This document shows positions 54,208 to 63,837 of a DNA stretch of 64,000 nt, piece after piece. The stretch is from Candidatus Scalindua japonica (lineage in GTDB: Bacteria > Planctomycetota > Brocadiia > Brocadiales > Scalinduaceae). How positions within the stretch are numbered: position 1 is the stretch's first letter; each line of letters begins with the position of its first letter. The stretch is taken from assembly GCF_002443295.1 (NCBI RefSeq), contig NZ_BAOS01000022.1, positions 1 through 64,000 of the forward strand. Reading direction: 5' to 3'. A program made the translations under genes and the position numbers. Below the pieces are notes generated by a model. It was not told where the DNA came from and ran no database searches. It saw only the letters and a program-made list of their open reading frames with translations.

Positions 54208-55470
54208 TTATAAGGTGGCTATCGCACCATGGAGTAGAGGTTCAGTAAAATAGTCGTCTGTCAAACTGCTGCAGTTTTCTGATATTTTGTGGCTGTCGAT
54301 TAACTGATGATATAATTCTGAATATTTATAGGCCATACTTGTTATGGAGAAATTATCATGTACATGATTCCTGCAGTCACCTGGATCAATAGTATTTACT
54401 CGACTGATTGCTTCAATCATTGCATCAATTGAGTCTACCACAATACCGGTTTTTCCGTCTACTACTATTTCAGGAACAGCTCCTCTCTTTAAGGCTATAA
54501 CTGGTGTGCCGCATGCCATCGACTCGACAAGAACGAGCCCGAATGGTTCTCCCCATTGTATAGGGAATAAAGTAGCCCTTGCATGCCGGTACCAATGTTT
54601 TTTATGCTCGCTGCTGATCTCTCCAATATAGATAATCTGTTTATCACAATCCAATAACGGCTTTATTACCCTGGCATAATAGTCATTATCAACCGGATGT
54701 TTTCCTACTTCAGTGGAAAGGTCGATAGAATTATTCAGGCCTGCAAAAAACTCCCTGTCGGCGGGTTTATTCTGAACACAGCCGGCAATGATAAGCTTGG
54801 AACCTGTTTTTTTCGCAATTTCGATGGCCTTGTCCTGTCCCTTGTCATGGGTTATCCTTCCAATAGTAAATAAATAACTTCCTTTATCCGACTCATCCTT
54901 TACCGGGTATTCTTCAACGTCAATCCCGTGGTAAACAACATTGTCCACGTTCACCAGTTCACTATACTGCTTTTTTTGATATTCGCTTATCGCAGCACAA
55001 TACACCAATGGGGATGCAAGAAGATGATTTGCCCAACGCTGGTAAGCGCCTCCAAGAGAGCTGTCTTCTGCGGATACGTGAAGGGTCATTACAATCGGTA
55101 CATTCATTTTGAATACACTATCATACATGAACTCAACCGCCTTTGGATCATGGGCGTGTATAATGTCAATGTCACCCCTCCTTGCCCTGTACAGTGCCTT
55201 TGAAAGGTGTATATTCATGGCCTTATGCTTTTCAGTGGTGTTGTCGCTCCAATAATCACCAGCGCTCCTATCAACAGTCACGTGATGTTCCCCAAAAACC
55301 CTTGAGTCTCCTGAACAGGCAACGATCGACCTGTGACCTGAAGCATCGAGCCCTTTGTCTATGTTATAAATCACCGTTTCTATGGGACCATAACCAAGGT
55401 TCGGTCTGATCGGCTGGTTAAGTGTTGCCACATGAAGCACTGTCAAATTTTCTTGCTTTAAACTTATCAT
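54208..55470 (-). CDS. GT4-family glycosyltransferase
   Basis: The 420-residue protein has two Rossmann domains of the GT-B fold. The N-terminal domain has YGPIETVIYNIDKGLDASGH and HAHDPKAVEFMY. The C-terminal one has YLFTIGRITHDKGQDKAIEIAKK and the EX7E-like PFGLVLVESMACGTPVIAL with GAVPEIV. It would transfer a sugar from a nucleotide donor; the acceptor is unknown. The truncated GH15 gene directly downstream suggests a former role in alpha-glucan or trehalose-like metabolism. Confidence 0.9.
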   Translation of the reverse strand: MISLKQENLTVLHVATLNQPIRPNLGYGPIETVIYNIDKGLDASGHRSIVACSGDSRVFGEHHVTVDRSAGDYWSDNTTEKHKAMNIHLSKALYRARRGDIDIIHAHDPKAVEFMYDSVFKMNVPIVMTLHVSAEDSSLGGAYQRWANHLLASPLVYCAAISEYQKKQYSELVNVDNVVYHGIDVEEYPVKDESDKGSYLFTIGRITHDKGQDKAIEIAKKTGSKLIIAGCVQNKPADREFFAGLNNSIDLSTEVGKHPVDNDYYARVIKPLLDCDKQIIYIGEISSEHKKHWYRHARATLFPIQWGEPFGLVLVESMACGTPVIALKRGAVPEIVVDGKTGIVVDSIDAMIEAISRVNTIDPGDCRNHVHDNFSITSMAYKYSELYHQLIDSHKISENCSSLTDDYFTEPLLHGAIATL

Positions 55471-55573
55471 AATTATACATCCCTTCTCGTTACAGCATGT
55501 TATGTTTTAAAAGTTCTCGGATTACCTGGATATCTATTATTCTGTATCATTACCTTTTGATCCTCTTTATTCT

Positions 55574-55819
55574 CTACTTGCCATTTTTATTTGTATATTC
55601 ATTAATATACTTTACGGCATCACCAACGGTTTTTATTCTCTCTGCATCTTCGTCCGGAATATTTACCCCAAATGCGTCCTCTAATTCCATAACAAGCTCT
55701 ACTATATCAAGTGAGTCTGCTTCTAAGTCATTTACAAAAGATGTTTCAAGTGTAACCGGTTTCCCGTCTTTACTTAATTGTTTAATAACCATCTCTTTTA
55801 ATCTTTCTTCTATTGACAT
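55574..55819 (-). CDS. acpP: Acyl carrier protein
   Basis: The 81-residue acidic protein has the phosphopantetheine site in [20 protein letters not shown] and otherwise the standard ACP form ([20 protein letters not shown] at the start). It carries growing acyl chains in the cytosol. It stands apart from fab genes, just after a formylglycine-enzyme-like fragment. AAGGAG is present before the ATG. Confidence 0.94.
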   Translation of the reverse strand: MSIEERLKEMVIKQLSKDGKPVTLETSFVNDLEADSLDIVELVMELEDAFGVNIPDEDAERIKTVGDAVKYINEYTNKNGK

Positions 55820-55820
55820 G

Positions 55821-56210
55821 TTACTCCTTATTATGTTTTGTCTTGTGTGAAAGGACTAAACGAAAACCTTCATGCTGAAGCCAATCCATTGGTATGCGTC
55901 TACCCCGGACTGCAGTACGCACATCCATCGGCGTGTTGATCCAGGAACCACCACGGAGAACACGATAAAACCCCGTTAAAGGTCCATTTGGATTATCCTT
56001 ATGGCCACTTTCATAATATTGCTCATCATAATTATCAAATACCCACTCCCATACATTCCCACACATATCGTGTATGCCGAGCCCGTTAGGGTTTTTCTGT
56101 CCGACCGGGTGTGCCATTCTCTCTGAGTTATCTTCATACCATGCATAATCCTTAAGTTCAGCCTCATCACTCGTTCCTGCCCAACGTTCCTTTAGAAAAA
56201 CTAAATACAT
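55821..56210 (-). pseudogene. C-terminal half of a formylglycine-generating-enzyme-like (SUMF1) protein
   Basis: The 129 residues match the end of the FGE-sulfatase domain: RWAGTSDEAELKDYAWYEDN, HPVGQKNPNGLGIHDMCGNV and RVLRGGSWINTPMDVR, ending GFRLVLS. The usual N-terminal half (about 100-150 residues) is absent and no family sequence is found upstream, so it is a fragment with a chance start (MYLVFLKE). No enzymatic role is expected. Confidence 0.78.
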
Positions 56211-56445
56211 AAGAGTAATCTTTATAATGGCTCATCAATAAGGCAACGAAACTGAAATTTCCTTCCAGATTCCAAGTTAAATGCTATGGCGGAATCACTA
56301 TTCTTCAACTTTTACATAGGGTTCGCATCAGTATCCCATTTATTAAAATCACCAACGACACAAACTCTATTTGCGCCAGGGATAAGAACCTCTGATAACC
56401 TGAACATTGCTCTGTTTGTTTTTTTGATTACAGAAATATTTCTAT

Positions 56446-58107
56446 TTACCTACCGTCTTCTACATTATCTAAAAATCCTTCCAGCCTTCTACTTCTGGTA
56501 GGATGTTGCAATTTCATCACCGCCTTTGCTTCAATTTGCCTTACTCTTTCTCGTGTTATCAGAAATCTTTTACCAACTTCTTCAAGCGTATATGTATAAC
56601 CATCTCCAATGCCATAGCGAAGCTTAATTATTTCCCTTTCACGATAGGTAAGTGATTCCAGTACACTTTCTATCTTCTCTTTAAGCATTTCTTGAGCGGC
56701 AGCAAGAACAGGAGATTCTGCTTTATCATCTTCTATAAAATCGCCAAAAGCACTATCAGCGCTTTCTCCCACTGTTCTATCAAGAGAAATTTGATGTCTT
56801 GAAATTTTTAACACTCTTCTTGCCTCAGGCACAGAAATTTTTATTTCCTTTGCCATCTCTTCAATACTAGGTTCTCTACCGTTCTCTTGAAGTAATTTTT
56901 TTGAACCATTTCTCATTCTACTCATTGCATCAATCATATGTACCGGTATTCGGATAGTTCTTGCTTGATCAGCAATCGAGCGAGTTATGGCCTGCCTTAT
57001 CCACCAAGTAGCGTAAGTACTGAATTTAAAACCTCTTCTATATTCATACTTATCAACTGCTCTCATTAATCCAGTATTTCCTTCCTGTATGAGATCCAGA
57101 AAACTTAGACCACGATTCCGGTATTTTTTCGCAATGCTTACTACCAATCTCAGATTTGCACTGGAAAGTTCTCTCTTTGCAACTTCATGCTCTTTAAAAA
57201 CATTTCCAAAGGATTCTACTCGTTGGCTTAGCCTCTCAGGTGTTTCAAGCACCAAGTCTTCATATTCACTTAGCCTGGATTTCAAGTTTCGTAATTTATC
57301 ATTCATCTTGTCACGTTTTTCACACAATAAAATTTGTTTCATTGTGCTATTCATTCCGGAAGAAATTTCCTGTAACTGCTCCATTATTGGCTGTAGTTTT
57401 TTAGTACGTATGCAAAGTTCTTCAATAATTGCAGAACCCTTTCTCTGACGGTTTCTAACGTTTTTAAGAAGCCTGTACCTGTCTTTTGCAGATGTTCTTT
57501 TGAGTTTTAATTGTCCGTAATCCTCCCTGTTTTTCTTTAAGAGAGTTCTCAGTGTTTTTGCACGTACCGGGAATTGCTTAATAAGTTTTTCCTTCTGATT
57601 ATCAAATTCAATATTAATTGATAAAGTACGCTCAAAAGGCAGATTCCCATTAGTGATGTCCTCCAGTATCTTTAAACAAATCTCCTGTGAAAAGTCAGAT
57701 TTAAGTATTCTTCTATGAAAGTTCTTTCTCGTCACCTCTATTTTTTTTGCTAATGCTATCTCTTCATCCCGTGATAATAGAGGTATGACTCCCATTTGTG
57801 CTAAATACATTCTTATAGGGTCTTCAATTTTTTCTGAAGCACTTGATGCGACACCTAATTTTGATTTTGCATCATCCTTTGATTCGTCATCATCATCTTC
57901 TGTATCTGTCGAATCACGGGTCTCGATTTCAGACTCTTCAATAAGATCTATACCCAGTTCATCCAGCATTATCAATGTTTCATCAATCCTTCCAGGCTGA
58001 ATCAATGCGTCTTCCGGCAGGATCTTATTTAACTCTTCGTAAGTTACAAATCCTTTTTTCTTACCCTTTGTTACAAGTTCCTTAATTTTTTGACTTATTT
58101 TGTCCAT
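56446..58107 (-). CDS. rpoD: RNA polymerase primary sigma factor RpoD
   Basis: The 553-residue sigma-70 protein shows region 1.1 ([19 protein letters not shown]), an acidic linker, region 1.2 ([21 protein letters not shown]), region 2 ([39 protein letters not shown]), region 3 and region 4 ([26 protein letters not shown]). Start at 58107 is chosen because family sequence begins at MDKISQKI; upstream residues do not match. Its presence marks core chromosomal DNA within the otherwise eroded right part. Confidence 0.95.
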   Translation of the reverse strand: MDKISQKIKELVTKGKKKGFVTYEELNKILPEDALIQPGRIDETLIMLDELGIDLIEESEIETRDSTDTEDDDDESKDDAKSKLGVASSASEKIEDPIRMYLAQMGVIPLLSRDEEIALAKKIEVTRKNFHRRILKSDFSQEICLKILEDITNGNLPFERTLSINIEFDNQKEKLIKQFPVRAKTLRTLLKKNREDYGQLKLKRTSAKDRYRLLKNVRNRQRKGSAIIEELCIRTKKLQPIMEQLQEISSGMNSTMKQILLCEKRDKMNDKLRNLKSRLSEYEDLVLETPERLSQRVESFGNVFKEHEVAKRELSSANLRLVVSIAKKYRNRGLSFLDLIQEGNTGLMRAVDKYEYRRGFKFSTYATWWIRQAITRSIADQARTIRIPVHMIDAMSRMRNGSKKLLQENGREPSIEEMAKEIKISVPEARRVLKISRHQISLDRTVGESADSAFGDFIEDDKAESPVLAAAQEMLKEKIESVLESLTYREREIIKLRYGIGDGYTYTLEEVGKRFLITRERVRQIEAKAVMKLQHPTRSRRLEGFLDNVEDGR

Positions 58108-58648
58108 TATCGAATCGAGTTGAATGAAATACAATGGTGGCGTTATCAATGACCTCGATACTACATTTTATATCTTAATACAGAAAATATAGTACGCAGG
58201 GTAGAAAGGTGTCCTACTCGAACACAATATTTAAACAGATCACAAGCAAATAGATGGGCAAAATATTCGTTCCTGATCTGTAAAAACCAATATAGACGAA
58301 TATTGAGGCAAAGCATCCAACAGCAAACCTTTAGAGAGATTTCCTGGATACTATCTCGATGTTACAAACCTGATTATTAGACCGGTTGAGCAAAAACAAA
58401 TAATAGAAGTGTTCATGTGAGGCCATATACACAGAACATAATCATTTGGACTTACTCCATTGTGTGTGTGTGTATACGTCTGCAAATAACTAACGGGTAG
58501 AATTGAAACCTTTTAGACCTGCAAAACTTCTTTTAGAGAAATTAGACTCCACTTAGTACGGAGTAGATAAACTGTAAATGTGACTTCTGGTAGGATCTAG
58601 TTTACTTTCACCTATACACTATAGACTAATAGTGAGAATTAACAAGGG
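58108..58648. other. Intergenic region, 541 bp, no gene found
   Basis: Upstream region of rpoD. A short GT microsatellite (about 58463-58474) is seen. No RNA gene, clear hairpin or coding sequence was recognised. Confidence 0.45.
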
Positions 58649-58960
58649 TTAAAATAAATATACTTTACGAGGAGGATAACTTTCAAGTGTGAGTTTCACT
58701 TGAACGGCTTCGATAAAGGTGCATTGGTGGACGGTCATTACCATGTCAATAGGATTGAAATTCTTTTCGCACCTAAAATAACGGGCAAGATTTGTCTTTG
58801 GGTTGGTTGCAGTATGAAAGTCTCTGCACAGTGGGCAGAGGAAGCGTAGGTATCCCTCGCTCCGCTTGATGGGAGGCCCAGTTCCTTTGCCAATGAGCTG
58901 ATCAATCGGGATACTGTTGCGCAGTACTCTTAGTTGTAGTGGAGAGTAGCATTTGGCCAT
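58649..58960 (-). CDS. CHC2-like zinc-finger protein, small
   Basis: The 103-residue protein resembles the DnaG-type CHC2 zinc finger: FLCPLCRDFHTATNPKTNLA, then YFRCEKNFNPIDMVM. Three Cys are in place, but the fourth ligand position (C-x2-C) reads CEKN, so a nearby Cys or His must serve if zinc is bound. There is no primase catalytic domain. Such short proteins are common near mobile elements; an IS91-like element lies 0.4 kb away. Confidence 0.65.
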   Translation of the reverse strand: MAKCYSPLQLRVLRNSIPIDQLIGKGTGPPIKRSEGYLRFLCPLCRDFHTATNPKTNLARYFRCEKNFNPIDMVMTVHQCTFIEAVQVKLTLESYPPRKVYLF

Positions 58961-59055
58961 GACTTATTTTTTTATGGTATAGACAATATTTTTTTACCAT
59001 TTTGTTACCTCCTGGAAAAATTTAAAATTCTCTTGTCACTTTATATTCATAAACA

Positions 59056-59385
59056 TTACGATTTCTTATCATCAAGCAAATGTCCGAAACGTTTTCCAAA
59101 GCGAACCAGGAATCCGACTGCACGTTGTAAATCACGGTTGCATATTGCTATTCCTACCCTCTCAGGTTGGTCATCTTTGCAATTTGTAAGAGCACATCCG
59201 TCCTGTCCTACCGTATAGACGGTTTTGGAGTTCAAGACTCCGGAATTCATGAGCGCTTTAAGCTCATCGGATTTTAGAAGTTCATTCAGCATTAATGCAG
59301 TATCTGAGGCTTGTTTTATTAACGATTCAATACCAACCCCACACTGAGCTGCATTGTTGGACGAAGCCGCTATCGCGGAGAACAA
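59056..59385 (-). pseudogene. DUF1641 protein, C-terminal half, cut by an IS91-like insertion
   Basis: The frame reads FSAIAASSNNAAQCGVGIES, LIKQASDTALMLNELLKSDE and ends GFLVRFGKRFGHLLDDKKS, which fits the DUF1641 C-terminus. Its first residues join in frame with the N-terminal half at 61773-62021 once 59384-61785 is removed (...SFDDM + FSAIA...). DUF1641 proteins are often found with oxidoreductase genes; their role is not well known. Confidence 0.75.
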
Positions 59386-59466
59386 AATCGGAAATTTATT
59401 ATATAATGTAACCTCACACCCTCAACGGGAGGGTGAATCTATTAACAAATAGGAGGTTACAGGTCT

Positions 59467-60374
59467 ATGAAAACATTATCTCAATCCGATTTCAACAAAA
59501 ATTACCAAACGCATCTAAAGCACCTACGCTTGAAAGGACTCCGGCCAAAAACAATCGAGGCTTATTCACGTGCCATCCGACGGATCGGTGATTATTTTGA
59601 CAATCAGATACACGATCTATCTGAACAGCAACTACTTGACTATTTTTCCAATCTCCTCAATACCCATTCATGGAGCGCAGTCAAATTAGACCTCTACGGA
59701 CTAAAGTTTTTCTACACTCATGTGCTTCATAAGCGTTGGGAGCAAGTAAATCTTATTAAACCACCCAAAACGCAACGTTTGCCCGATATTGTCACCATTA
59801 ATGAAGCCCACCAACTTTTCCAGGTGACGAGAAAACTCAGTTACCGGGCCTTCTACTTTGTTCTTTACAGTCTTGGTCTCCGCCTGGGTGAAGGACTACG
59901 TCTTGAGGTTAGCGATGTCGATTCTCAGCGAATGCGGGTGCATATCCGCGATAGCAAAGGCAATAAAGACCGTTTCGTACCCCTGCCAAAGGTAACCCTG
60001 AATCTCTTACGCCGTTTTTGGCTTGTTCATCGCAATCCTGTCTTTCTATTTCCAGGCCGTCATGGTGGCTTGAAATCAGCCCACCTGGCAAAAACACCTC
60101 TGAATAGAAATGGCGTTCAGGCCACTCTGCGTAAGGTAGCCCGGGAGTGTGGAATTAAAAAAAAATTACACCACACAGTCTGCGACACAGCTACGCAACC
60201 CATCTGATTGAGGCGGGTGTTGATCTGCTTGAAGTACAAAAAATCCTCGGCCACCACAGTATTTTAACCACTGCCAAATATACCCACCTGACCTCTCATA
60301 CAAATCGTAATGCCTTGCAATTAATTAATGATTTGATGAATGGTTTTTCCATAGAATGGGGGAATGTTATATGA
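59467..60374 (+). pseudogene. XerC/D-like tyrosine recombinase of the IS91-like element, frame break at A9
   Basis: The first frame (246 codons, ending 60207) has the SAM-like N-terminal domain (FNKNYQTHLKHLRLKGLRPK), the first catalytic Arg (SLGLRLGEGLRLEV) and Lys (RDSKGNKDRFVPLP). At the run of nine A (60157-60165) the frame is lost. The -1/+2 frame then gives [36 protein letters not shown], holding HxxR, His and Tyr, and stops at 60372-60374, where it overlaps the transposase start. Ten A would restore it. Slippage in the run could make active protein. Confidence 0.82.
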
Positions 60375-61489
60375 TATCTCTCTCCTCTATAATTGAGACC
60401 TTCATTGCTGACTTTATCACTCTTTATCATGGTTCGATCCTGCCAAGTCAATTCAAAGCCCTGGCAGCCATGAAGGATTGTCGCACTACGCAAAGCCGCG
60501 TCATGCTGGTCCAATGTAATGACTGTGAAAAACAGGTTTTTGTACCGCACTCCTGCGGTAACCGCAATTGTCCTCATTGTCAGAGTCATGAGTGTCAGCA
60601 GTGGTTGGAGCGTCAACTGAAAAAAGAAGTGCCTGCTGACTATTTTATGCTCACCTTTACTATACCCAAAGAGCTTCGATCATTAGCATGGCAGCATCAA
60701 CGCTTGCTTTACTCGATAATGATACAGTGTTGTTGGGAAACCGTAAAAACCTTTGTCCAAAATGACAGCGTATTACAAGGAAACGCTGGAGCCATCACTG
60801 TTTTGCACACCCACTCTCGCTCTCTCGATTACCACCCGCATATCCATCTGGTAATGCCAGCCGGGGCCATCAATCAGAAGAAAAAGCTTTGGAGCTTCAA
60901 AAAAAGCGAAGGAAAGACGCGGTACCTTTTCAATCACAAAGCGCTGGCTAAAGTGTTTCGAGCAAAAATGCTCGATGCCGTGAACAAAGCGGCTCTTACG
61001 CTTCCAGTTAATTATCCCAAAACATGGGTCGTCGATTGCAAATTTGTCGGCAACGGTGAAAAGGCACTGGTCTATCTTGGTCGTTATCTCTACAAAGGGG
61101 TCATTCAAGAGAAAGATATTATTACGTGCAAAGATGGTCAGGTGACCTTTCGTTACCAGGATAGTAAGAGCAAAAAAATGCTCACAAGAACACTTCCCGG
61201 CCCGCAGTTTCTCAGGTTGATTCTCCAGCATGTTCTACCCAAAGGTTTCAGGCGAACACGGAACTTTGGTTTCCTCCACCCTAATAGCAAACGCTTGATT
61301 GCATTGCTTCAGTACCTTACCGGTATCAACCCGAATAAGTCGTCAGCCTGGTTCAGAGAGCGTCCAAAGCTTACGTGCAAATGCTGTGGAGGAATAATGA
61401 AGATCATAAAAACGATGATACCTCCATCACACAAATCCAGGTCTTTCCCCTACAAGTTAACAAAAGAGGAGGCTGTTCTGGTTATGTAA
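60371..61489 (+). CDS. IS91-family transposase
   Basis: The 372-residue protein has an N-terminal zinc ribbon ([20 protein letters not shown], then HCQ), the HUH motif in [13 protein letters not shown] and Tyr residues in [12 protein letters not shown] that would cut DNA. It matches the Y2/Tnp_zn-ribbon type. The ATG at 60371 overlaps the recombinase stop (ATGA), showing the two are coupled and confirming the recombinase frame. A C-terminal CKCCGG may be another metal site. Confidence 0.92.
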   Translation: MISLSSIIETFIADFITLYHGSILPSQFKALAAMKDCRTTQSRVMLVQCNDCEKQVFVPHSCGNRNCPHCQSHECQQWLERQLKKEVPADYFMLTFTIPKELRSLAWQHQRLLYSIMIQCCWETVKTFVQNDSVLQGNAGAITVLHTHSRSLDYHPHIHLVMPAGAINQKKKLWSFKKSEGKTRYLFNHKALAKVFRAKMLDAVNKAALTLPVNYPKTWVVDCKFVGNGEKALVYLGRYLYKGVIQEKDIITCKDGQVTFRYQDSKSKKMLTRTLPGPQFLRLILQHVLPKGFRRTRNFGFLHPNSKRLIALLQYLTGINPNKSSAWFRERPKLTCKCCGGIMKIIKTMIPPSHKSRSFPYKLTKEEAVLVM

Positions 61490-61772
61490 TCGAATCCGCT
61501 ATGCATCTAAGATTTGCAAAAACGGCATTATCGGGTCGAGATGGCCCCCGTTTGCCCAAATTTGAGGTAAAATGGCCGAAAAACCATGTTCTGTAGCTCC
61601 TAAAGCATGACGACAGCAATTGAAAAATCCACTTCTTTGGCTTCATAGCTTCTGCGGTAAAAAAGAGAAGCAATCTTCATAAGATATTTTCTTATACAAT
61701 GTTTAGCACCCAAACAACGGGCTTGTCCAACAAACGGTTCAGATTGTGGTTCGTCCCTCACACAATCTAACC
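61490..61772. other. Right end of the IS91-like element
   Basis: No gene seen. This 283-bp tail should hold the origin or terminus end of the element. TTCGTTATAC precedes the junction at 61785/61786. Confidence 0.45.
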
Positions 61773-62021
61773 TTATTCGTTATACATGTCATCAAATGAA
61801 TCTACAATTATCGCCAAAGTATTTGGCAAACTATCCAGGCTTTTTAAAAGCGGCTCCAGGCTCTCCATTTTTTTGAGTAAAAGAGAAAGAGCTTTTATCG
61901 CTTTCGGTTCTGTAAGCTGTACTAACAATTTTACTCCGTTCTTGAGGCGATCATCCATGTCAATCCCGGAAGAAACAGCATTGGCATAAAACTCATCTAC
62001 CGCATCAGTCGTTATTGACAT
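61773..62021 (-). pseudogene. DUF1641 protein, N-terminal half, cut by the IS91-like insertion
   Basis: The frame MSITTDAVDEFYANAVSSGI, then DMDDRLKNGVKLLVQLTEPK and LEPLLKSLDSLPNTLAIIVD-SFDDM is DUF1641-like; the last residues before the stop (YNE) come from the element. Relatives usually have a longer N-terminus before TDAVDEFY. Here that part is missing and the start overlaps the end of the rhodanese gene, pointing to an older deletion between the two genes. Confidence 0.75.
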
Positions 62022-62662
62022 TGCTGCAGATAGCTGGCTGCTATATTACCCCGATAACCTACACAACAGGTTACAATAATTTCTTCGTTTACCTTCAGTG
62101 ACACACCTTTTAGAAGCATTTCCGTCAGTACCAAATGATCGGCCACTTCTATATGGCCTGTGTTCCATTCTGTTTCTGTCCTTATATCTACGACATGTTG
62201 GAATCCGTTCTTTTCAAGTTTGTTCTTAAGATCATGAACAGAAACCTGAGGCAAACTAGCTATCTTAAATCCTTCTTCCTGCCATGCCGGTATACCTCCC
62301 TGCAAATAACCAAGAATTTTATCGTAACCGATTCTGCAAAGCATTGTGCACATTCCCCAATACTGTGTCTCACCATCAACTACAAGAAGGATGTTTGAAT
62401 CAGGTTCTACCGCCATTCCGACATAGTTGGCCATCTGATCTCCAAAGCCAATGTTGAAACTATCTGGAATATGGACTCCGCCAAAAGCAGCAGCATCCCT
62501 TGTATCGATAATGATAGCGTCTTGCATTGCTTTTTGAAACTGTGAAGGAGGCATTGCACGAACCATTAGAGAACTTTCCAGAGACGGAACTCCCCGGGTA
62601 TTCATTGCAATAATATGTGTTATCTTCATTCCCTCATTCTTTGCAATAACAAGATAGGCCAT
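62012..62662 (-). CDS. Rhodanese-like protein, remnant of an MBL-fold/rhodanese enzyme
   Basis: The 216-residue protein opens with YLVIAKNEGMKITHII, which in full-length relatives leads into the metallo-beta-lactamase metal site (THxHxDH). Here it jumps to MNTRGVPSLESSL and two rhodanese domains: IIIDTRDAAAFGGVHIPDSF, and VVDIRTETEWNTGHIE ending TCCVGYRGNIAASYLQ with a likely active Cys. So about 200 residues of the lactamase domain are gone, and the C-terminus is cut at QQCQ. TAA stands just before the ATG. It may keep some sulfurtransferase activity. Confidence 0.75.
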   Translation of the reverse strand: MAYLVIAKNEGMKITHIIAMNTRGVPSLESSLMVRAMPPSQFQKAMQDAIIIDTRDAAAFGGVHIPDSFNIGFGDQMANYVGMAVEPDSNILLVVDGETQYWGMCTMLCRIGYDKILGYLQGGIPAWQEEGFKIASLPQVSVHDLKNKLEKNGFQHVVDIRTETEWNTGHIEVADHLVLTEMLLKGVSLKVNEEIIVTCCVGYRGNIAASYLQQCQ

Positions 62663-62682
62663 TTATAGTCGATCCATTAAAC

Positions 62683-63837
62683 TTATTTACGCTTCTTTAA
62701 TTGAAAATCGACAACTTCTGTTTTTTCTGCTTCTACTGTTACTTCTTTTGATACTGTCATTAACGATTCGTGCCAGGCATTTAGTTTGTACGTTCCGGGC
62801 GGAACATTTTCAATTGTAAAGGCCCCGTCCTTACCCGTTACAGAAAAATAAGGATTGTCGAGTACAACCACAAATGCAGACATCTCGGCATGGACGTTAC
62901 ATAAAAGAGGTATTTCACAAGCTTCGTTAAACTCTTCTGTCTTTACAACGCCAACGCCATACGTGCCGAGATTAAACGGCTGGCAGCAATCAGGTGGAGC
63001 GAAGACGTTGTGTAGAACACTATCGCTGTTTAGAAAATCAATCTTCGTTCCCTTTTGTACAGCTAAAACGTGTGGGACAAAAGTAAGGTTGAATTGATCA
63101 ATTTTTCCATGTTCCTCTGGGGCGGGATAGTTATCGTTTCCTGCTTTTTCTATGAAGACAACTACGTTTTCCGGGTATCTGGCTCTTTTACATTCCACAT
63201 TTCCAGTAATAGTTCCACCTTTCTCGACCTTAACATCGATCTTTATCTCCCGTTTTAATTCCACTATGGCCTTTTCTAGTTCCTCCCGCATTTTAGGGTT
63301 CTGCATCCTACAACCCGGGTTTCCACATCTCCATCCACCGCTATCGTTCCACATCCTTCCCTGTCTTTTGGGAGATTGATTGCCAAAGAGTCGCCTCCAA
63401 CCACGCCAAGCGGGAAACCCGTCCGCATCTCTCAGTACTAATATATCGTCTCCTTTTTTTACTTCATAAGCAGTTATGACTGGCTTGCCCTCATAAAAAG
63501 ACTTTGAACCAGTAATTTCAATCTTATCCTTCTCCTCAATCTTAATATCCTGGTTTTCAATGTACCATTCCGGTCCTAAGTGAACGGTTGCGGTTTCCTC
63601 GTCGGCCATCACTTTTAGATGGATTCCGGAAAACCCTTCATTTCCTCGAATAATCTTTTCTATGCTGACAACCTCTCCACTGATTTTTTCTTCTGTTTCC
63701 GAGTTATACATCCTGTAACACTGGTTCCCCCTTCCACATCCTCCTCTCATGCCCATTCCTCGTTTTGCAAAAGAGTCAATTGTGAAAAAAACATTTGAAA
63801 CTACTACCATAGTCATTAACATTATCAAAACTTTCAT
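62683..63837 (-). CDS. Secreted OB-like / cupredoxin / carboxypeptidase-regulatory-like protein
   Basis: The 384-residue protein has a signal peptide (VLIMLMTMVVVSNVFFTIDSFA), a Gly/Cys/Met-rich start (GMGMRGGCGRGNQC), a beta-barrel-like domain (about 50-135), and an insert rich in Arg, Trp and Cys. A cupredoxin-like domain (about 200-330) follows, with blue-copper-type ligands in VLHNVFAPP and LLCNVHAEM (His, Cys, His, Met). The end is a CarboxypepD_reg-like domain (GKDGAFTIENVPPGTYKLNAW). It is likely a periplasmic electron-transfer or copper protein. GGAGGAAC is present before the ATG. Confidence 0.82.
   Translation of the reverse strand: MKVLIMLMTMVVVSNVFFTIDSFAKRGMGMRGGCGRGNQCYRMYNSETEEKISGEVVSIEKIIRGNEGFSGIHLKVMADEETATVHLGPEWYIENQDIKIEEKDKIEITGSKSFYEGKPVITAYEVKKGDDILVLRDADGFPAWRGWRRLFGNQSPKRQGRMWNDSGGWRCGNPGCRMQNPKMREELEKAIVELKREIKIDVKVEKGGTITGNVECKRARYPENVVVFIEKAGNDNYPAPEEHGKIDQFNLTFVPHVLAVQKGTKIDFLNSDSVLHNVFAPPDCCQPFNLGTYGVGVVKTEEFNEACEIPLLCNVHAEMSAFVVVLDNPYFSVTGKDGAFTIENVPPGTYKLNAWHESLMTVSKEVTVEAEKTEVVDFQLKKRK

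Larger units (their letters stand above)
59384..61785 (+). mobile_element. IS91-like element with tyrosine recombinase and HUH transposase
   Basis: Removing 59384-61785 restores a DUF1641 frame without any duplicated bases. The left junction follows GAAC (59380-59383), the known IS91-type target. Inside are a tyrosine recombinase gene and, coupled by ATGA, an IS91-type transposase. Absence of target duplication fits rolling-circle transposition. Confidence 0.75.

Noticed and set aside
60773-61231. 152-codon minus-strand frame inside the IS91-type transposase
   Set aside because: It is antisense to a clearly conserved gene and has no family-like motif.
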